Shown in pieces: positions 52,103-62,691 of a DNA stretch of 64,000 nucleotides (positions are counted from its first letter, which is position 1; each line of letters begins with the position of its first letter). A program made the translations under genes and the position numbers. The stretch comes from Porphyrobacter sp. (GTDB taxonomy: Bacteria > Pseudomonadota > Alphaproteobacteria > Sphingomonadales > Sphingomonadaceae). Location: positions 328,255 to 392,254 of the forward strand of contig WGLN01000001.1 in assembly GCA_016125555.1 (NCBI GenBank). The letters run 5' to 3'. The notes under the pieces are model-generated. The model was not told where the DNA came from. It saw nothing but the letters and a program-made list of their open reading frames with translations, and searched no databases.

Positions 52103-52882
52103 ATGGCCAGCGCGCCGCAACCGCAACTTCCGCTGTTCTACAAGGACCTGATCCCGCTCAACAGCCGCGATCACGCCGATTACAAGGTCGGCACGATGGA
52201 TGGCGCGCCCTTCCTCGCCGAGACCCACGCGGTGCCGCTCACCAGCGACGAGTTCATCGACGCGCAGCGCAATTACCCGATTGTCTTCACTGCCGGCGAC
52301 AACCCGCTGCCGATCGCGCTGTTCGGCCTCAACGAAGGCGTCAACACCTTCATGGGTGATGACAACAAGCTCACCAGCGTGGTCTATGTCCCCGCCTACG
52401 TCCGCCGCTATCCCTTCATGCTCGCGCGCCTGCGGCCCGATGCCGAGGACCTGTCGCTGTGCTTCGACCCGAGCGTCGAGTTCATCGGCAAGCGCGAGGA
52501 CGGCCTCGCCTTCTTCAACGACAAGGCCGAACCGACCGAATACACGCAGGGCGTGCTCGATTTCTGCCGCCGCTTCGAGGAAGCCGGTCAGCGCACCAAG
52601 GCCTTCATGGATGAGCTCCAGAAGCTCGGCATCATGATGGACGGCGAAATCGCGATCACCCGCAACGACCAGCCCGATCAGCCCTTCGTCTATCGCGGCT
52701 TCCGCATGGTCGACGAGAACAAGCTGCGCGAACTGCCGGTCGAAACGCTCGAAACGCTGCACAAGAACGGGATGCTGATCCTGATCCACGCGCACCTGTT
52801 CTCGCTCAACCTGATGCGCACCCTGTTCGAGCGCCAGATGGCAATGGGCAAGGTGCCTGAGCCCCAGCCGGCGACCAACTGA
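52103..52882 (+). CDS. SapC-family protein
   Basis: 259 residues. The segments L-N-S-R-D-H-A-D-Y-K, N-Y-P-I-V-F, V-P-A-Y-V-R-R-Y-P-F and G-F-R-M-V-D-E are the conserved SapC blocks. SapC was named from a Campylobacter surface-layer locus; in sphingomonads and caulobacters it usually stands beside a TonB receptor and a tryptophan-halogenase-like gene. Here it stands alone with its own promoter and terminator, so its partner is missing or elsewhere. No signal peptide is evident. Biochemical role unknown. Confidence 0.9.
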   Translation: MASAPQPQLPLFYKDLIPLNSRDHADYKVGTMDGAPFLAETHAVPLTSDEFIDAQRNYPIVFTAGDNPLPIALFGLNEGVNTFMGDDNKLTSVVYVPAYVRRYPFMLARLRPDAEDLSLCFDPSVEFIGKREDGLAFFNDKAEPTEYTQGVLDFCRRFEEAGQRTKAFMDELQKLGIMMDGEIAITRNDQPDQPFVYRGFRMVDENKLRELPVETLETLHKNGMLILIHAHLFSLNLMRTLFERQMAMGKVPEPQPATN

Positions 52883-52933
52883 GCGCGCGGCTCGTCCCGC
52901 CAATCGGGACGCGCATCGCATCATGCACACGCG

Positions 52934-52970
52934 GCGGGCGGCCCCGGGTGAAACGGGGCCGCCCGCTTTC
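52934..52970 (+). terminator. Intrinsic terminator after sapC
   Basis: GCGGGCGGCCCC pairs with GGGGCCGCCCGC around a short loop, followed by CTTTCC. It is a very stable stem, 52 bases past the sapC stop. Confidence 0.75.
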
Positions 52971-53097
52971 CATATCCGCGTGACCGGCGGCGCTCTCCCT
53001 CATGCGCGTCGTCGGAAAGGCGCTACCAAGAGCGCCATTCCCCTGAACCTGGCCACCCCGTGCATATCCCCCCCTCGTGCGACGGGGTGGCTTTTTT
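52971..53097 (+). ncRNA. Candidate small RNA ending in its own terminator
   Basis: No gene is visible between the sapC terminator and the convergent amidohydrolase, yet a second strong plus-strand terminator ends here. Upstream of it lies a GGCGCT/AGCGCC hairpin (53019-53036). A short stable RNA is possible; no promoter was recognised and no known family matches. Confidence 0.25.
53052..53097 (+). terminator. Plus-strand intrinsic terminator without an obvious gene
   Basis: GCCACCCCGT (53052-53061) pairs with ACGGGGTGGC (53082-53091), followed by six T. On the minus strand the matching T-run is absent, so it does not serve the convergent amidohydrolase gene. Confidence 0.7.
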
Positions 53098-53115
53098 GTG
53101 GACCGTTGCGCGCGG

Positions 53116-54108
53116 CTACTCCGCCGCCTGGAGCAGCCCGTCGCTGCCGCCGAGCAAGGCGGTCTCCGCCCCCAGGTCGCGCACCAGCGCGGTGAGCACG
53201 CGGACCATCGCGGGAAGGCCCTCGCCCGGCTCGGCGAGCCGCGCATCGAGATAGGCGGCGCGGCACACCTCGACCTGCAGCGCGTGGATGCCCTGCAGCG
53301 GAACGCCATGACGATCGAGAACGTAGCCTCCCGAATAGGGCCGGTTCTGTGCTGCCGGGCAGCCGTCCGCTTCGAGCCTGCGCAGCGCTGCGGCCATCAA
53401 CCCGTGATGGCAGGCCGCCCCGAACCGGTCGCCCAGGACGATCTGCGGTGCGCCCGTTTCGCCCTCGGCAGGGCGCAGCGGCGGCATCGAGTGGAGGTCG
53501 AGCAGCAGCGCCGCGCCCCAGGTGCGGCGAATGCGCGCCAGTTCGTCCGCGAGAAATTCGTGGTAAGCGCGGTGAATACCCGTGATCCGGGCGCCCAACT
53601 CGGCCCGCGAGAGGCGCCCTCGCCATATCTCGCCAGTGCCCGGAAGCCGGCGCGGCACCAGCCCCAGCCCGCTGCGCGCACGGCGATTGCCGCCCTTCCC
53701 CGCCCCAGAGGGGGATGCAGGGAAAGCGTCCGGCCGCCCGCCTTCGACCATGTCCCAGTCGATGTCGTCCTCGGCGCGGTTGAGGTCGAGCAGCGCACGC
53801 GGCGCATGGGCAATCAGCAGTCCTGCCCCGGTGGCCTGTGCGACGGCGACCGCCAATCGGTCGACCAGCCGGTCCTCGAGCCGCAATTGTGCCTCTTGCG
53901 GATCGCGCATCCGCGCCAGCACCCGCGGCGGGTAGGCCCGCCCGGCATGGGGCACCGCCACCAGCACCGGAAGGCCCGTCGGCTGCGGAGCGAGAAAGGT
54001 GAACGCCGGCGTCTCCTCGATTCCGGGGACGCGCCCGCCGCTGACCTGCAGCCGATCCCCGCGCTGCTGCGGGGCGGGATTGGGGGGAGCGGACGGAGAG
54101 GGCGACAT
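53116..54108 (-). CDS. N-formylglutamate amidohydrolase
   Basis: 330 residues. It hydrolyses N-formyl-L-glutamate, the last step of one histidine-degradation route; here it is isolated from hut genes. Metal-site motifs are V-P-H-A-G-R-A-Y, D-I-D-W-D-M-V, I-H-R-A-Y-H and L-L-D-L-H-S-M-P. The C-terminal Q-V-E-V-C-R segment also matches. Start at MSPSPSAPP, chosen because upstream codons do not look coding. It is divergent to cpdR, an association I recall from other alphaproteobacteria. Confidence 0.9.
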   Translation of the reverse strand: MSPSPSAPPNPAPQQRGDRLQVSGGRVPGIEETPAFTFLAPQPTGLPVLVAVPHAGRAYPPRVLARMRDPQEAQLRLEDRLVDRLAVAVAQATGAGLLIAHAPRALLDLNRAEDDIDWDMVEGGRPDAFPASPSGAGKGGNRRARSGLGLVPRRLPGTGEIWRGRLSRAELGARITGIHRAYHEFLADELARIRRTWGAALLLDLHSMPPLRPAEGETGAPQIVLGDRFGAACHHGLMAAALRRLEADGCPAAQNRPYSGGYVLDRHGVPLQGIHALQVEVCRAAYLDARLAEPGEGLPAMVRVLTALVRDLGAETALLGGSDGLLQAAE

Positions 54109-54235
54109 TCCGCGAACATTGCTGCCGACTTTGCCGCGGCCTGTCAAAGCCTGATCGCCGCATGCGTGGCAGCAGGGCACGATTTCCCGATCCAGCGAGA
54201 GGGATTTTTTAAGTCGGGTATGCTAAACGGCGCGA

Positions 54236-54613
54236 ATGAACGTGAAGACCGCTCCGCACATCCTGCTTGCCGAAGACGAAGAGGCGATGCGCACCTATCT
54301 CGAGCGCGCCCTGACCAATGCCGGCTACCGGGTGAGCGCGGTCGATCGCGGCACCGAGGCCATCCCGCTGCTCGAAACCGGCGATTTCGACCTGCTGCTG
54401 TCGGATATCGTCATGCCCGAGATGGACGGGATCGAACTCGCCCAGCGCTGTGCCGAGATTTCCCCGCGCACCAAGGTGATGTTCATCACCGGATTCGCCG
54501 CGGTATCCCTGCGCGCCAGCCGCGAACAGCCGAGCGCGAAAGTGCTTTCCAAGCCCTTCCACCTTCGCGACCTCGTGCTCGAGGTGGAACGGGTGTTCGA
54601 GGACGCGAACTAG
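54236..54613 (+). CDS. cpdR: CpdR-like single-domain response regulator
   Basis: 125 residues consisting of a receiver domain only. Acidic pocket A-E-D-E-E (12-16), phosphoacceptor Asp57 in L-L-S-D-I-V-M-P-E-M-D-G, Thr85 in F-I-T-G and Lys106 in L-S-K-P-F-H. In Caulobacter unphosphorylated CpdR primes ClpXP for proteolysis of CtrA and other cell-cycle proteins, under CckA-ChpT control. The length, composition and neighbouring amidohydrolase gene fit CpdR. Confidence 0.88.
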   Translation: MNVKTAPHILLAEDEEAMRTYLERALTNAGYRVSAVDRGTEAIPLLETGDFDLLLSDIVMPEMDGIELAQRCAEISPRTKVMFITGFAAVSLRASREQPSAKVLSKPFHLRDLVLEVERVFEDAN

Positions 54614-54627
54614 GGTCCGCGAATCAC

Positions 54628-54656
54628 TTGCGCCTCGGCGGGTGCTGCGATAAAGG
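54628..54656 (+). promoter_or_regulatory. Candidate promoter for tRNA-Val
   Basis: TTGCGC, 17 bp, TAAAGG, about 39 bases before the tRNA 5' end. Confidence 0.5.
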
Positions 54657-54694
54657 GCCGCTCCGCGTTCGAAAGGGCGCTGGCGCGATGGTGC

Positions 54695-54769
54695 GGGCGT
54701 ATAGCTCAGTGGTAGAGCACTATGTTGACATCGTAGGGGTCGCAAGTTCAATCCTTGCTACGCCCACCA
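54695..54769 (+). tRNA. tRNA-Val (anticodon GAC)
   Basis: 75 nt with encoded CCA. The acceptor GGGCGTA pairs with TACGCCC. The D arm is GCTCAGTGGTAGAGC. The anticodon stem CTATG/CGTAG holds TTGACAT, giving GAC (reads GTC). The T arm GCAAGTTCAATCCTTGC pairs well. Confidence 0.97.
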
Positions 54770-54779
54770 TCGCACGAAG

Positions 54780-54816
54780 ACCCCGCAGCCCCCACAGGCC
54801 AGCGGGGTTTTTCTTT
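54780..54816 (+). terminator. Intrinsic terminator after tRNA-Val
   Basis: ACCCCGC pairs with GCGGGGT across a 16-base loop, followed by TTTTTCTTT, 11 bases past the CCA end. Confidence 0.75.
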
Positions 54817-54910
54817 GCCACGCGTGGATGCGACGGGCCGAGCCGCTAAGCACTGGAAAACTCGCCTCCTCGCCTTCCCGCCGCCGCCCGGGGTGCTTAA
54901 TCGCTGGCAG

Positions 54911-56446
54911 GTGAGCGCAACGATCGACATGGGCCGGGATAGTAGCGGGCAGAGCGTCGCGATCGACCTCGAGGAATTGCTCGCCACGCGCCTGCTGGTC
55001 CAGGGCAACTCGGGCTCGGGCAAGTCGCACCTGCTGCGCCGCCTGCTCGAGGAATGCGCCGGGCTCGTCCAGCAGGTGGTGATCGACCCCGAGGGCGATT
55101 TCGTCACCCTCGCCGACGAATTCGGCCATGTGGTGATCGACGCATCGGCCTATTCGCCGCGCGAGATCGAGGCGCTGGCGGCGCGGGTGCGGCAGCATCG
55201 CGCCTCGGTGGTGCTGGCATTGGAGGAACTCGAGGTCGAACAGCAGATCCGCTGCGCCGCGCTGTTCCTGACCGCGCTGTTCGACGCCCCGCGCGAACAC
55301 TGGTTCCCGGCGCTGGTGGTGGTCGACGAAGCGCAGATGTTCGCCCCCGCCGCTGCCGGGGAGATGGCCGACGACACGCGCCGCCTCACGCTGTCCGCGA
55401 TGACCAACCTGATGTGCCGCGGGCGCAAGCGCGGCCTTGCCGGGATCGTCGCCACCCAGCGCATCGCCAAGCTGGCGAAGAACGTCGCGGCGGAAGCCTC
55501 GAACTTCCTGATGGGGCGCACCTTCCTCGACATCGACATGCAGCGCGCCGCCGACCTGCTCGGCATGGACCGCCGCCAGGCGGAGCGCATCCGCGACCTC
55601 CAGCGCGGGCAGTTCCTCGGCCTCGGCCCGGCGATCAGCCGTCGCCCGGTGGCGGTGAAGATCGGCCCGGTGCGCACCGCGGGCAAGAACGCAGCGGCCT
55701 CGCTCGTCCCGCTGCCCGATGCGCCGGGCGAGGAGATGGAGGCGCTGCTCACCGACCGCCTCGCCGAGGCGGCCGCGAGCGAGGCCGCGCCGCGCCGCGC
55801 GCCCGCGCCCCCGCGCCCGCCGGCCGATATCGAGGCAGCGCTCTGCGCCGCGCCGGCGACGCGCCCGTCCGCGGCGCGCGCAGAGTCGCCCTCTCCAGCC
55901 GCGCAGCCGCCGGCCTCGCCGGAGCCTGCGCGGCCTCACCTGCGCGCCGTCGAGAAGGACGAAGAGGGCACGCCGCCTATCGGCATCGACGTCGTGGTGC
56001 GCGAACTCGCCGCCGCCCAGGACGCGACCTTCCGCCCCGCGACCGCACTGTTCCGCGACTTCGCGGTGCGCTGCCGCCAGCAGGGCGTCGCCAGCGCCCA
56101 TGTCGATCTTGCCCGCTTCCGCCGCCTGTTCGCGGGCGAAGTGGCCGGGCTCGCGCGGCTCCCTGCCCCGGTGCGCACGCGCATCGAGGAGTTGGCAGGG
56201 GACGTCGATGACGACGTGCTCGCACCGTATCTCGCGATCCTCGTCGCCGCTGCGCTGGGCGAGCCGATGCCCGACGAGAACGAACTCGCCCGGCTCTACG
56301 GCAGCTCCTCGCCGAGCCGGGTGCGGCGCCTGCTCGACCACCTCGAACGGCTCGGGCTGATCGCGGTGCGCGAGGATTTCGGCGGCGAACGGAGCATCAC
56401 CGTCCCCGACATGGACGACCTCCAGGCGCTGCGCCGCGCCAGCTGA
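54911..56446 (+). CDS. HerA/DUF87-like ATP-binding protein with winged-helix tail
   Basis: 511 residues. The FtsK/HerA-type ATPase core has Walker A G-N-S-G-S-G-K-S-H-L-L, V-V-I-D-P-E-G-D-F, Walker B V-V-V-D-E-A-Q-M-F and the C-R-G-R-K-R-G motif. A disordered Pro/Ala-rich linker follows (about 285-345), then a C-terminal helical domain ending in S-S-P-S-R-V-R-R-L-L-D-H-L, a likely winged helix. It is probably a DNA-associated motor; the partner nuclease (NurA type) is not here. GTG at 54911 is chosen because M-S-A-T-I-D-M-G-R-D aligns with the usual family N-terminus; ATG 54929 is an alternative. Confidence 0.85.
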   Translation: MSATIDMGRDSSGQSVAIDLEELLATRLLVQGNSGSGKSHLLRRLLEECAGLVQQVVIDPEGDFVTLADEFGHVVIDASAYSPREIEALAARVRQHRASVVLALEELEVEQQIRCAALFLTALFDAPREHWFPALVVVDEAQMFAPAAAGEMADDTRRLTLSAMTNLMCRGRKRGLAGIVATQRIAKLAKNVAAEASNFLMGRTFLDIDMQRAADLLGMDRRQAERIRDLQRGQFLGLGPAISRRPVAVKIGPVRTAGKNAAASLVPLPDAPGEEMEALLTDRLAEAAASEAAPRRAPAPPRPPADIEAALCAAPATRPSAARAESPSPAAQPPASPEPARPHLRAVEKDEEGTPPIGIDVVVRELAAAQDATFRPATALFRDFAVRCRQQGVASAHVDLARFRRLFAGEVAGLARLPAPVRTRIEELAGDVDDDVLAPYLAILVAAALGEPMPDENELARLYGSSSPSRVRRLLDHLERLGLIAVREDFGGERSITVPDMDDLQALRRAS

Positions 56447-56491
56447 GCCACGCGCCTGCGGCTCCTGCAAATCATGTGCAGCCCACCCCGC

Positions 56492-56519
56492 TTGCATGGA
56501 CGCCAAGCCCTGCTAAAGC
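56492..56519 (+). promoter_or_regulatory. Candidate icd promoter
   Basis: TTGCAT, 16 bp, TAAAGC, in the style of the left-hand part of the window, about 80 bases before the icd ATG. Confidence 0.4.
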
Positions 56520-56597
56520 CCCCGCGGGATCTTTCATGACATCCTGTTCACTCACAGGCCGCCCGCGGACGGGCGCAGAGAATGGGGCAATTTAGCC

Positions 56598-57809
56598 ATG
56601 CAGAAAATCAAAGTCGCAAACCCGGTCGTCGAGCTCGATGGCGACGAGATGACCCGGATCATCTGGCAATGGATCCGCGAGCGGCTGATTCTGCCCTACC
56701 TCGACATCGACCTCAAATATTATGACCTCTCGGTCGAGAAGCGTGACGAGACCGACGACCAGATCACCGTCGATGCCGCCAACGCGATCAAGCAGTACGG
56801 CGTCGGCGTGAAGTGCGCGACCATCACCCCCGACGAAGCGCGTGTCGAGGAATTCCACCTCAAGAAGATGTGGAAGTCGCCCAACGGCACGATCCGCAAC
56901 ATCTTGGGCGGCGTGGTGTTCCGCGAACCCATCGTGATCGAGAACGTGCCGCGGCTGGTGCCCGGCTGGACCGACCCGATCGTGGTCGGCCGCCACGCCT
57001 TCGGCGACCAGTACCGCGCCACCGACACGCTGATCCCCGGCCCGGGCAAGCTGCGCCTTGTCTTCGACGGCGAGGACGGCACCAAGATCGACCTCGACGT
57101 GTTCGACTTCCCCTCGGCGGGCGTCGCGATGGCGATGTACAACCTCGACGATTCGATCCGCGATTTCGCGCGCGCCAGCTTCAACTACGGCCTCAACCTC
57201 GGCTGGCCGGTGTATCTCAGCACCAAGAACACGATCATGAAGGCCTATGACGGGCGCTTCAAGGACCTGTTCCAGGAGGTCTACGAGGCCGAGTTCGCCG
57301 ACAAGTTCAAGGCGGCCGGCATCACCTACGAGCACCGCCTGATCGACGACATGGTCGCCTCGGCGCTGAAGTGGTCGGGCGGCTACGTCTGGGCCTGCAA
57401 GAACTACGACGGCGACGTGCAGTCCGACACGGTGGCGCAGGGCTTCGGCTCGCTCGGCCTGATGACCTCGGTGCTGCTCACACCAGACGGCAAGACCATG
57501 GAGGCGGAGGCCGCGCACGGCACGGTCACCCGCCATTTCCGCCTGCACCAGCAGGGCAAGGAGACGTCGACCAACTCGACTGCCTCGATCTTCGCCTGGT
57601 CGCGCGGCCTCGCCCATCGCGCCAAGCTCGACGACAATGCCGCGCTGGCGCGCTTCGCCGACACGCTGGAGAAGGTCACCGTCGACACGATCGAGTCGGG
57701 CGCCATGACCAAGGATCTGGCGCTCCTCGTCGGGCCGGACCAGCCGTGGCTCTCCACCGCCGGCTTCCTCGACAAGGTGGACGAGAACCTGCGGAAGGCG
57801 ATGGGCTGA
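56598..57809 (+). CDS. icd: NADP-dependent isocitrate dehydrogenase
   Basis: 403 residues, the dimeric eukaryote-like type common in Alphaproteobacteria. It oxidises isocitrate to 2-oxoglutarate and supplies NADPH. Substrate motif [12 protein letters not shown], helix [18 protein letters not shown], metal site L-I-D-D-M-V, NADP site A-A-H-G-T-V-T-R-H. The frame is intact. The N-terminal half and promoter look sphingomonad-like, while the end (E-T-S-T-N-S and [11 protein letters not shown]) looks rhizobial, so this conserved gene may be a chimera at the lineage junction. That is inference. Confidence 0.96.
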   Translation: MQKIKVANPVVELDGDEMTRIIWQWIRERLILPYLDIDLKYYDLSVEKRDETDDQITVDAANAIKQYGVGVKCATITPDEARVEEFHLKKMWKSPNGTIRNILGGVVFREPIVIENVPRLVPGWTDPIVVGRHAFGDQYRATDTLIPGPGKLRLVFDGEDGTKIDLDVFDFPSAGVAMAMYNLDDSIRDFARASFNYGLNLGWPVYLSTKNTIMKAYDGRFKDLFQEVYEAEFADKFKAAGITYEHRLIDDMVASALKWSGGYVWACKNYDGDVQSDTVAQGFGSLGLMTSVLLTPDGKTMEAEAAHGTVTRHFRLHQQGKETSTNSTASIFAWSRGLAHRAKLDDNAALARFADTLEKVTVDTIESGAMTKDLALLVGPDQPWLSTAGFLDKVDENLRKAMG

Positions 57810-57844
57810 GCCTGCGGCGGATTCCCGCGCACTTGCGCGGGCGC

Positions 57845-57873
57845 TTCCGCCCCCCGGCTTTCTTCCCTATATT
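57845..57873 (+). promoter_or_regulatory. Candidate promoter of the small exported protein
   Basis: TTCCGC, 17 bp, TATATT. The CTATATT form differs from the TANNGG sites on the left and resembles the dksA promoter on the right. Confidence 0.35.
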
Positions 57874-57907
57874 CAGCTCGAGTTGCACCTTGAGCTGGAG
57901 GGAGCCG

Positions 57908-58330
57908 ATGATTCGCAGCCTGCTCGTATGGGCATTCCCAGTCGTCGGGCTGGGCGTCGCGGCTGCGGTCACCGGACCGAGCCTCATGGGCGTGCCGGGC
58001 GGCGAGGCGATGGTCGTCGCCGCGCCCGGCGCTGCCAGCCTGCAGCACGCAAGCTATGACGGCGACGCCTGCGCCTCGACCCATCGCGTGGCCGGGGTCC
58101 TGGTCAGCGGCCTGAACGGCGCCGGCATCCACCTCGTGGCGATCGACCTGAAGACCGGCAAGCCCTCCCCCGACGGCGCGCCCGCCGGGACGAGCCGTCG
58201 CCTGGTGCTCGCCTTCGACGCGAGCGGCCGGTTGCTCGCGGCTGAATACCCGGCCGAAGGCGGCAGCCCCGCCGACGTGATCTTCACCGACTGCGCCCCC
58301 ACCGCGCCGAGCCAGAGCGGCAAGGTCTGA
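57908..58330 (+). CDS. Small exported protein, unknown
   Basis: 140 residues. The N-terminal hydrophobic segment L-V-W-A-F-P-V-V-G-L-G-V-A-A-A-V is a likely signal peptide or anchor. The mature part has two Cys (D-A-C-A-S and T-D-C-A-P) that could bridge, and a beta-rich middle (R-L-V-L-A-F-D-A-S-G-R-L-L). I do not recognise the family. GGAGGGAGCCG precedes the ATG. Promoter style assigns it to the right-hand lineage. Confidence 0.65.
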   Translation: MIRSLLVWAFPVVGLGVAAAVTGPSLMGVPGGEAMVVAAPGAASLQHASYDGDACASTHRVAGVLVSGLNGAGIHLVAIDLKTGKPSPDGAPAGTSRRLVLAFDASGRLLAAEYPAEGGSPADVIFTDCAPTAPSQSGKV

Positions 58331-58358
58331 GCCGGGTTTCGCGCCTCTTCCTCTCGTC

Positions 58359-58487
58359 TGTCATCCCGGAAAGCGCGTAGCGCTTATCCGGGAGCCATAG
58401 CCACGGCGTTCTCGATGCGCGCCGGGGCCGACGCTCGCACCGGGGCTATGGGTCCCGGTCTCGGGCTGCGCCCGAACCGGGATGACA
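58359..58487. repeat. Double-hairpin palindromic repeat with TGTCATCCCGG ends
   Basis: The element starts with TGTCATCCCGG and ends with its exact complement CCGGGATGACA. Each arm folds on itself (CCCGGA..TCCGGG with inner AAGCGC/GCGCTT; CCCGGT..ACCGGG with inner CGGGC/GCCCG). GCCATAGCC and GGCTATGG pair across the middle. Repeats of this wording are common between genes in Hyphomicrobiales, to my knowledge. It separates the small exported gene from the alaS 3' end. Confidence 0.7.
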
Positions 58488-58509
58488 AATCGAGAGGAGC
58501 GGGACTCGC

Positions 58510-61170
<2,661 letters not shown>

Positions 61171-61362
61171 TGGTACGCTTCGAGGAAATGCCGCGGGCGC
61201 GGCGGGATTTGCGGCATTTAGACCGCGCCCCGGCGAACTGTCCAGGGATGGCGGGCGGACGGGCCGATAACGGACGTTTGAGCGGGCGGTGGCGGGCCGC
61301 GCGGCCATTCCGCGCTAGGATGGAGTCTCTTCGACGATCACGGGCAACGGCCGGAGGCGGTC

Positions 61363-61974
61363 ATGAGACGTGGATGGATCAGCGCGCCCGCTTTGGCGCT
61401 CGTCCTGGCGGCGGTCGTGCCGCTCGCGGTCACACCCGCCGCGAAGGCTGCGACGGAGACGCCCGGGAGCGGCATCACGCTGCAGGGCGATCCCGCGACA
61501 CGGGCGGCGGAGCGCGAGCGGCTGCTCGCGGCGCTCGCCGCGGCGAAGGACGAGAGCGAGGCGCGCATCGCCGCCGACGCCGTGTGGCGCTTCTGGTTCC
61601 GCGCGCCCACGCCGGAGGCCGGCGAGCTGATGAGCCGCGCCATGGAGCGCCGTAAGCTCTACGACAATGCCGGCGGCGTCGAGATTCTCGACGAGCTGCT
61701 CAAGCTCGCGCCGGACTGGGCCGAGGCCTGGAACCAGCGCGCCACCCTGCGCTTCCTCATGGAAGATTTCGACGGCTCATTGTCGGACTGCGAGAAGGTG
61801 CTGGAGCTCGAGCCGAAGCATTTCGGCGCGCTCGCCGGCCAGGCCCTCATCCTCTTCCGCCAGGGCCGCGTCGAGGCGGCGCAGACGGCGCTGCGCAAGG
61901 CCATCGCGATCGATGCCTTCATCCCCGAGCGCGCACTCCTCGTCGAGCCGAAGACGGAGGGGAAAGAGATTTGA
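61363..61974 (+). CDS. Exported tetratricopeptide-repeat protein
   Basis: 203 residues. A Sec signal peptide (A-L-A-L-V-L-A-A-V-V-P-L-A-V cleaved near A-A-K-A-A) is followed by about three TPR units. The best preserved are A-P-D-W-A-E-A-W-N-Q-R-A, L-E-P-K-H-F-G-A-L-A-G-Q-A and Q-G-R-V-E-A-A-Q-T-A-L-R-K-A. It is a periplasmic scaffold of unknown partner. The protein type is common in Hyphomicrobiales. 192 non-coding bases separate it from the divergent alaS start. Confidence 0.85.
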   Translation: MRRGWISAPALALVLAAVVPLAVTPAAKAATETPGSGITLQGDPATRAAERERLLAALAAAKDESEARIAADAVWRFWFRAPTPEAGELMSRAMERRKLYDNAGGVEILDELLKLAPDWAEAWNQRATLRFLMEDFDGSLSDCEKVLELEPKHFGALAGQALILFRQGRVEAAQTALRKAIAIDAFIPERALLVEPKTEGKEI

Positions 61975-61997
61975 GCAGTGGCGGAGTCGTAGGATGA

Positions 61998-62525
61998 TCA
62001 GCTCGCTTCGCGCTGGCGGGTGCGGCGGCGGGCGGCGTTGCGGCGGACGGGGCGCGTGCCGCCTTCGGCGAGGCGCCAGTCGCGCGGGGTCTCCGCCCGC
62101 CGGGTCCGGTCGGAGAGCGGCCGGTCCGCCCCATCGGCGAGCGCCCGCTGCGCCGGATCGATGCCTCGGAACTGTCTCATCGCGTCCGCCGCGGCGCGCT
62201 CTGCGGCGAGCACGGCAAGCTCAACCTTGAGGAGCGCCGCAAAGGCCGCTCGGCGCTCTTCGAGGAGCTCCTGGGTGCCCGGCAGGACCTGCTCGATCGT
62301 CCACAGGCTCGCACGTGCCGCGCGACTCGTATTGAGGTAGAGACGCGAGGCGTCGGCGAGCCTGAGCTGCAGCGCCTCGGCGGCGAGCATGCGCCCGGTC
62401 CGCAGTGCTTCGCACTCGCGCTCGATCGTCGTCACGATGACGTCTTCGGCGACCGCGATCGCCTGCAGGAGCTCGTTGGCCTGCGCCCGGGCCATCGCCC
62501 GGAAACTCTGAACATCGCTGCGCAT
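61998..62525 (-). CDS. Helical protein, possibly FlgN-like
   Basis: 175 residues, almost wholly alpha-helical and Ala/Arg/Glu-rich (M-A-R-A-Q-A-N-E-L-L-Q-A-I-A-V-A and E-C-E-A-L-R-T-G-R-M near the N-terminus), with a basic disordered tail rich in Arg. The helical pattern and location beside dksA recall alphaproteobacterial flagellar chaperone FlgN-like genes, but no signature residue settles this. If right, it would guard hook-associated proteins before export. Start at MRSDVQSF; no other flagellar gene is in view. Confidence 0.5.
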   Translation of the reverse strand: MRSDVQSFRAMARAQANELLQAIAVAEDVIVTTIERECEALRTGRMLAAEALQLRLADASRLYLNTSRAARASLWTIEQVLPGTQELLEERRAAFAALLKVELAVLAAERAAADAMRQFRGIDPAQRALADGADRPLSDRTRRAETPRDWRLAEGGTRPVRRNAARRRTRQREAS

Positions 62526-62628
62526 GAGACGATGCTGGCACAGCAAGGTTAAGGCTCTGCAAACGCGCGCGTTCAGCTAAGGCATTAAACTTGCGGAGTC
62601 TTTACACAAAACCTTCAAACCATTCCGC

Positions 62629-62658
62629 TTGCCAGCCAAGCGGGTTGTCCCCTATATG
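62629..62658 (+). promoter_or_regulatory. Candidate dksA promoter
   Basis: TTGCCA, 18 bp, TATATG (or 17 bp to CTATAT). It places transcription start near 62665, which rules out an ATG at 62629 as the translation start of dksA. Confidence 0.55.
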
Positions 62659-62691
62659 CGCCCGCAAGGGGATCGAGGGACGTCGTCAATC

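Noticed and set aside
52923..53195. Possible small gene between sapC and the amidohydrolase
   Set aside because: The frame runs through two terminators, has no ribosome site and an Arg/Pro-rich shadow-like composition.
62629..62691. N-terminal extension of DksA from an ATG at 62629
   Set aside because: It overlaps the -35/-10 boxes of the candidate promoter, so it would not be transcribed.
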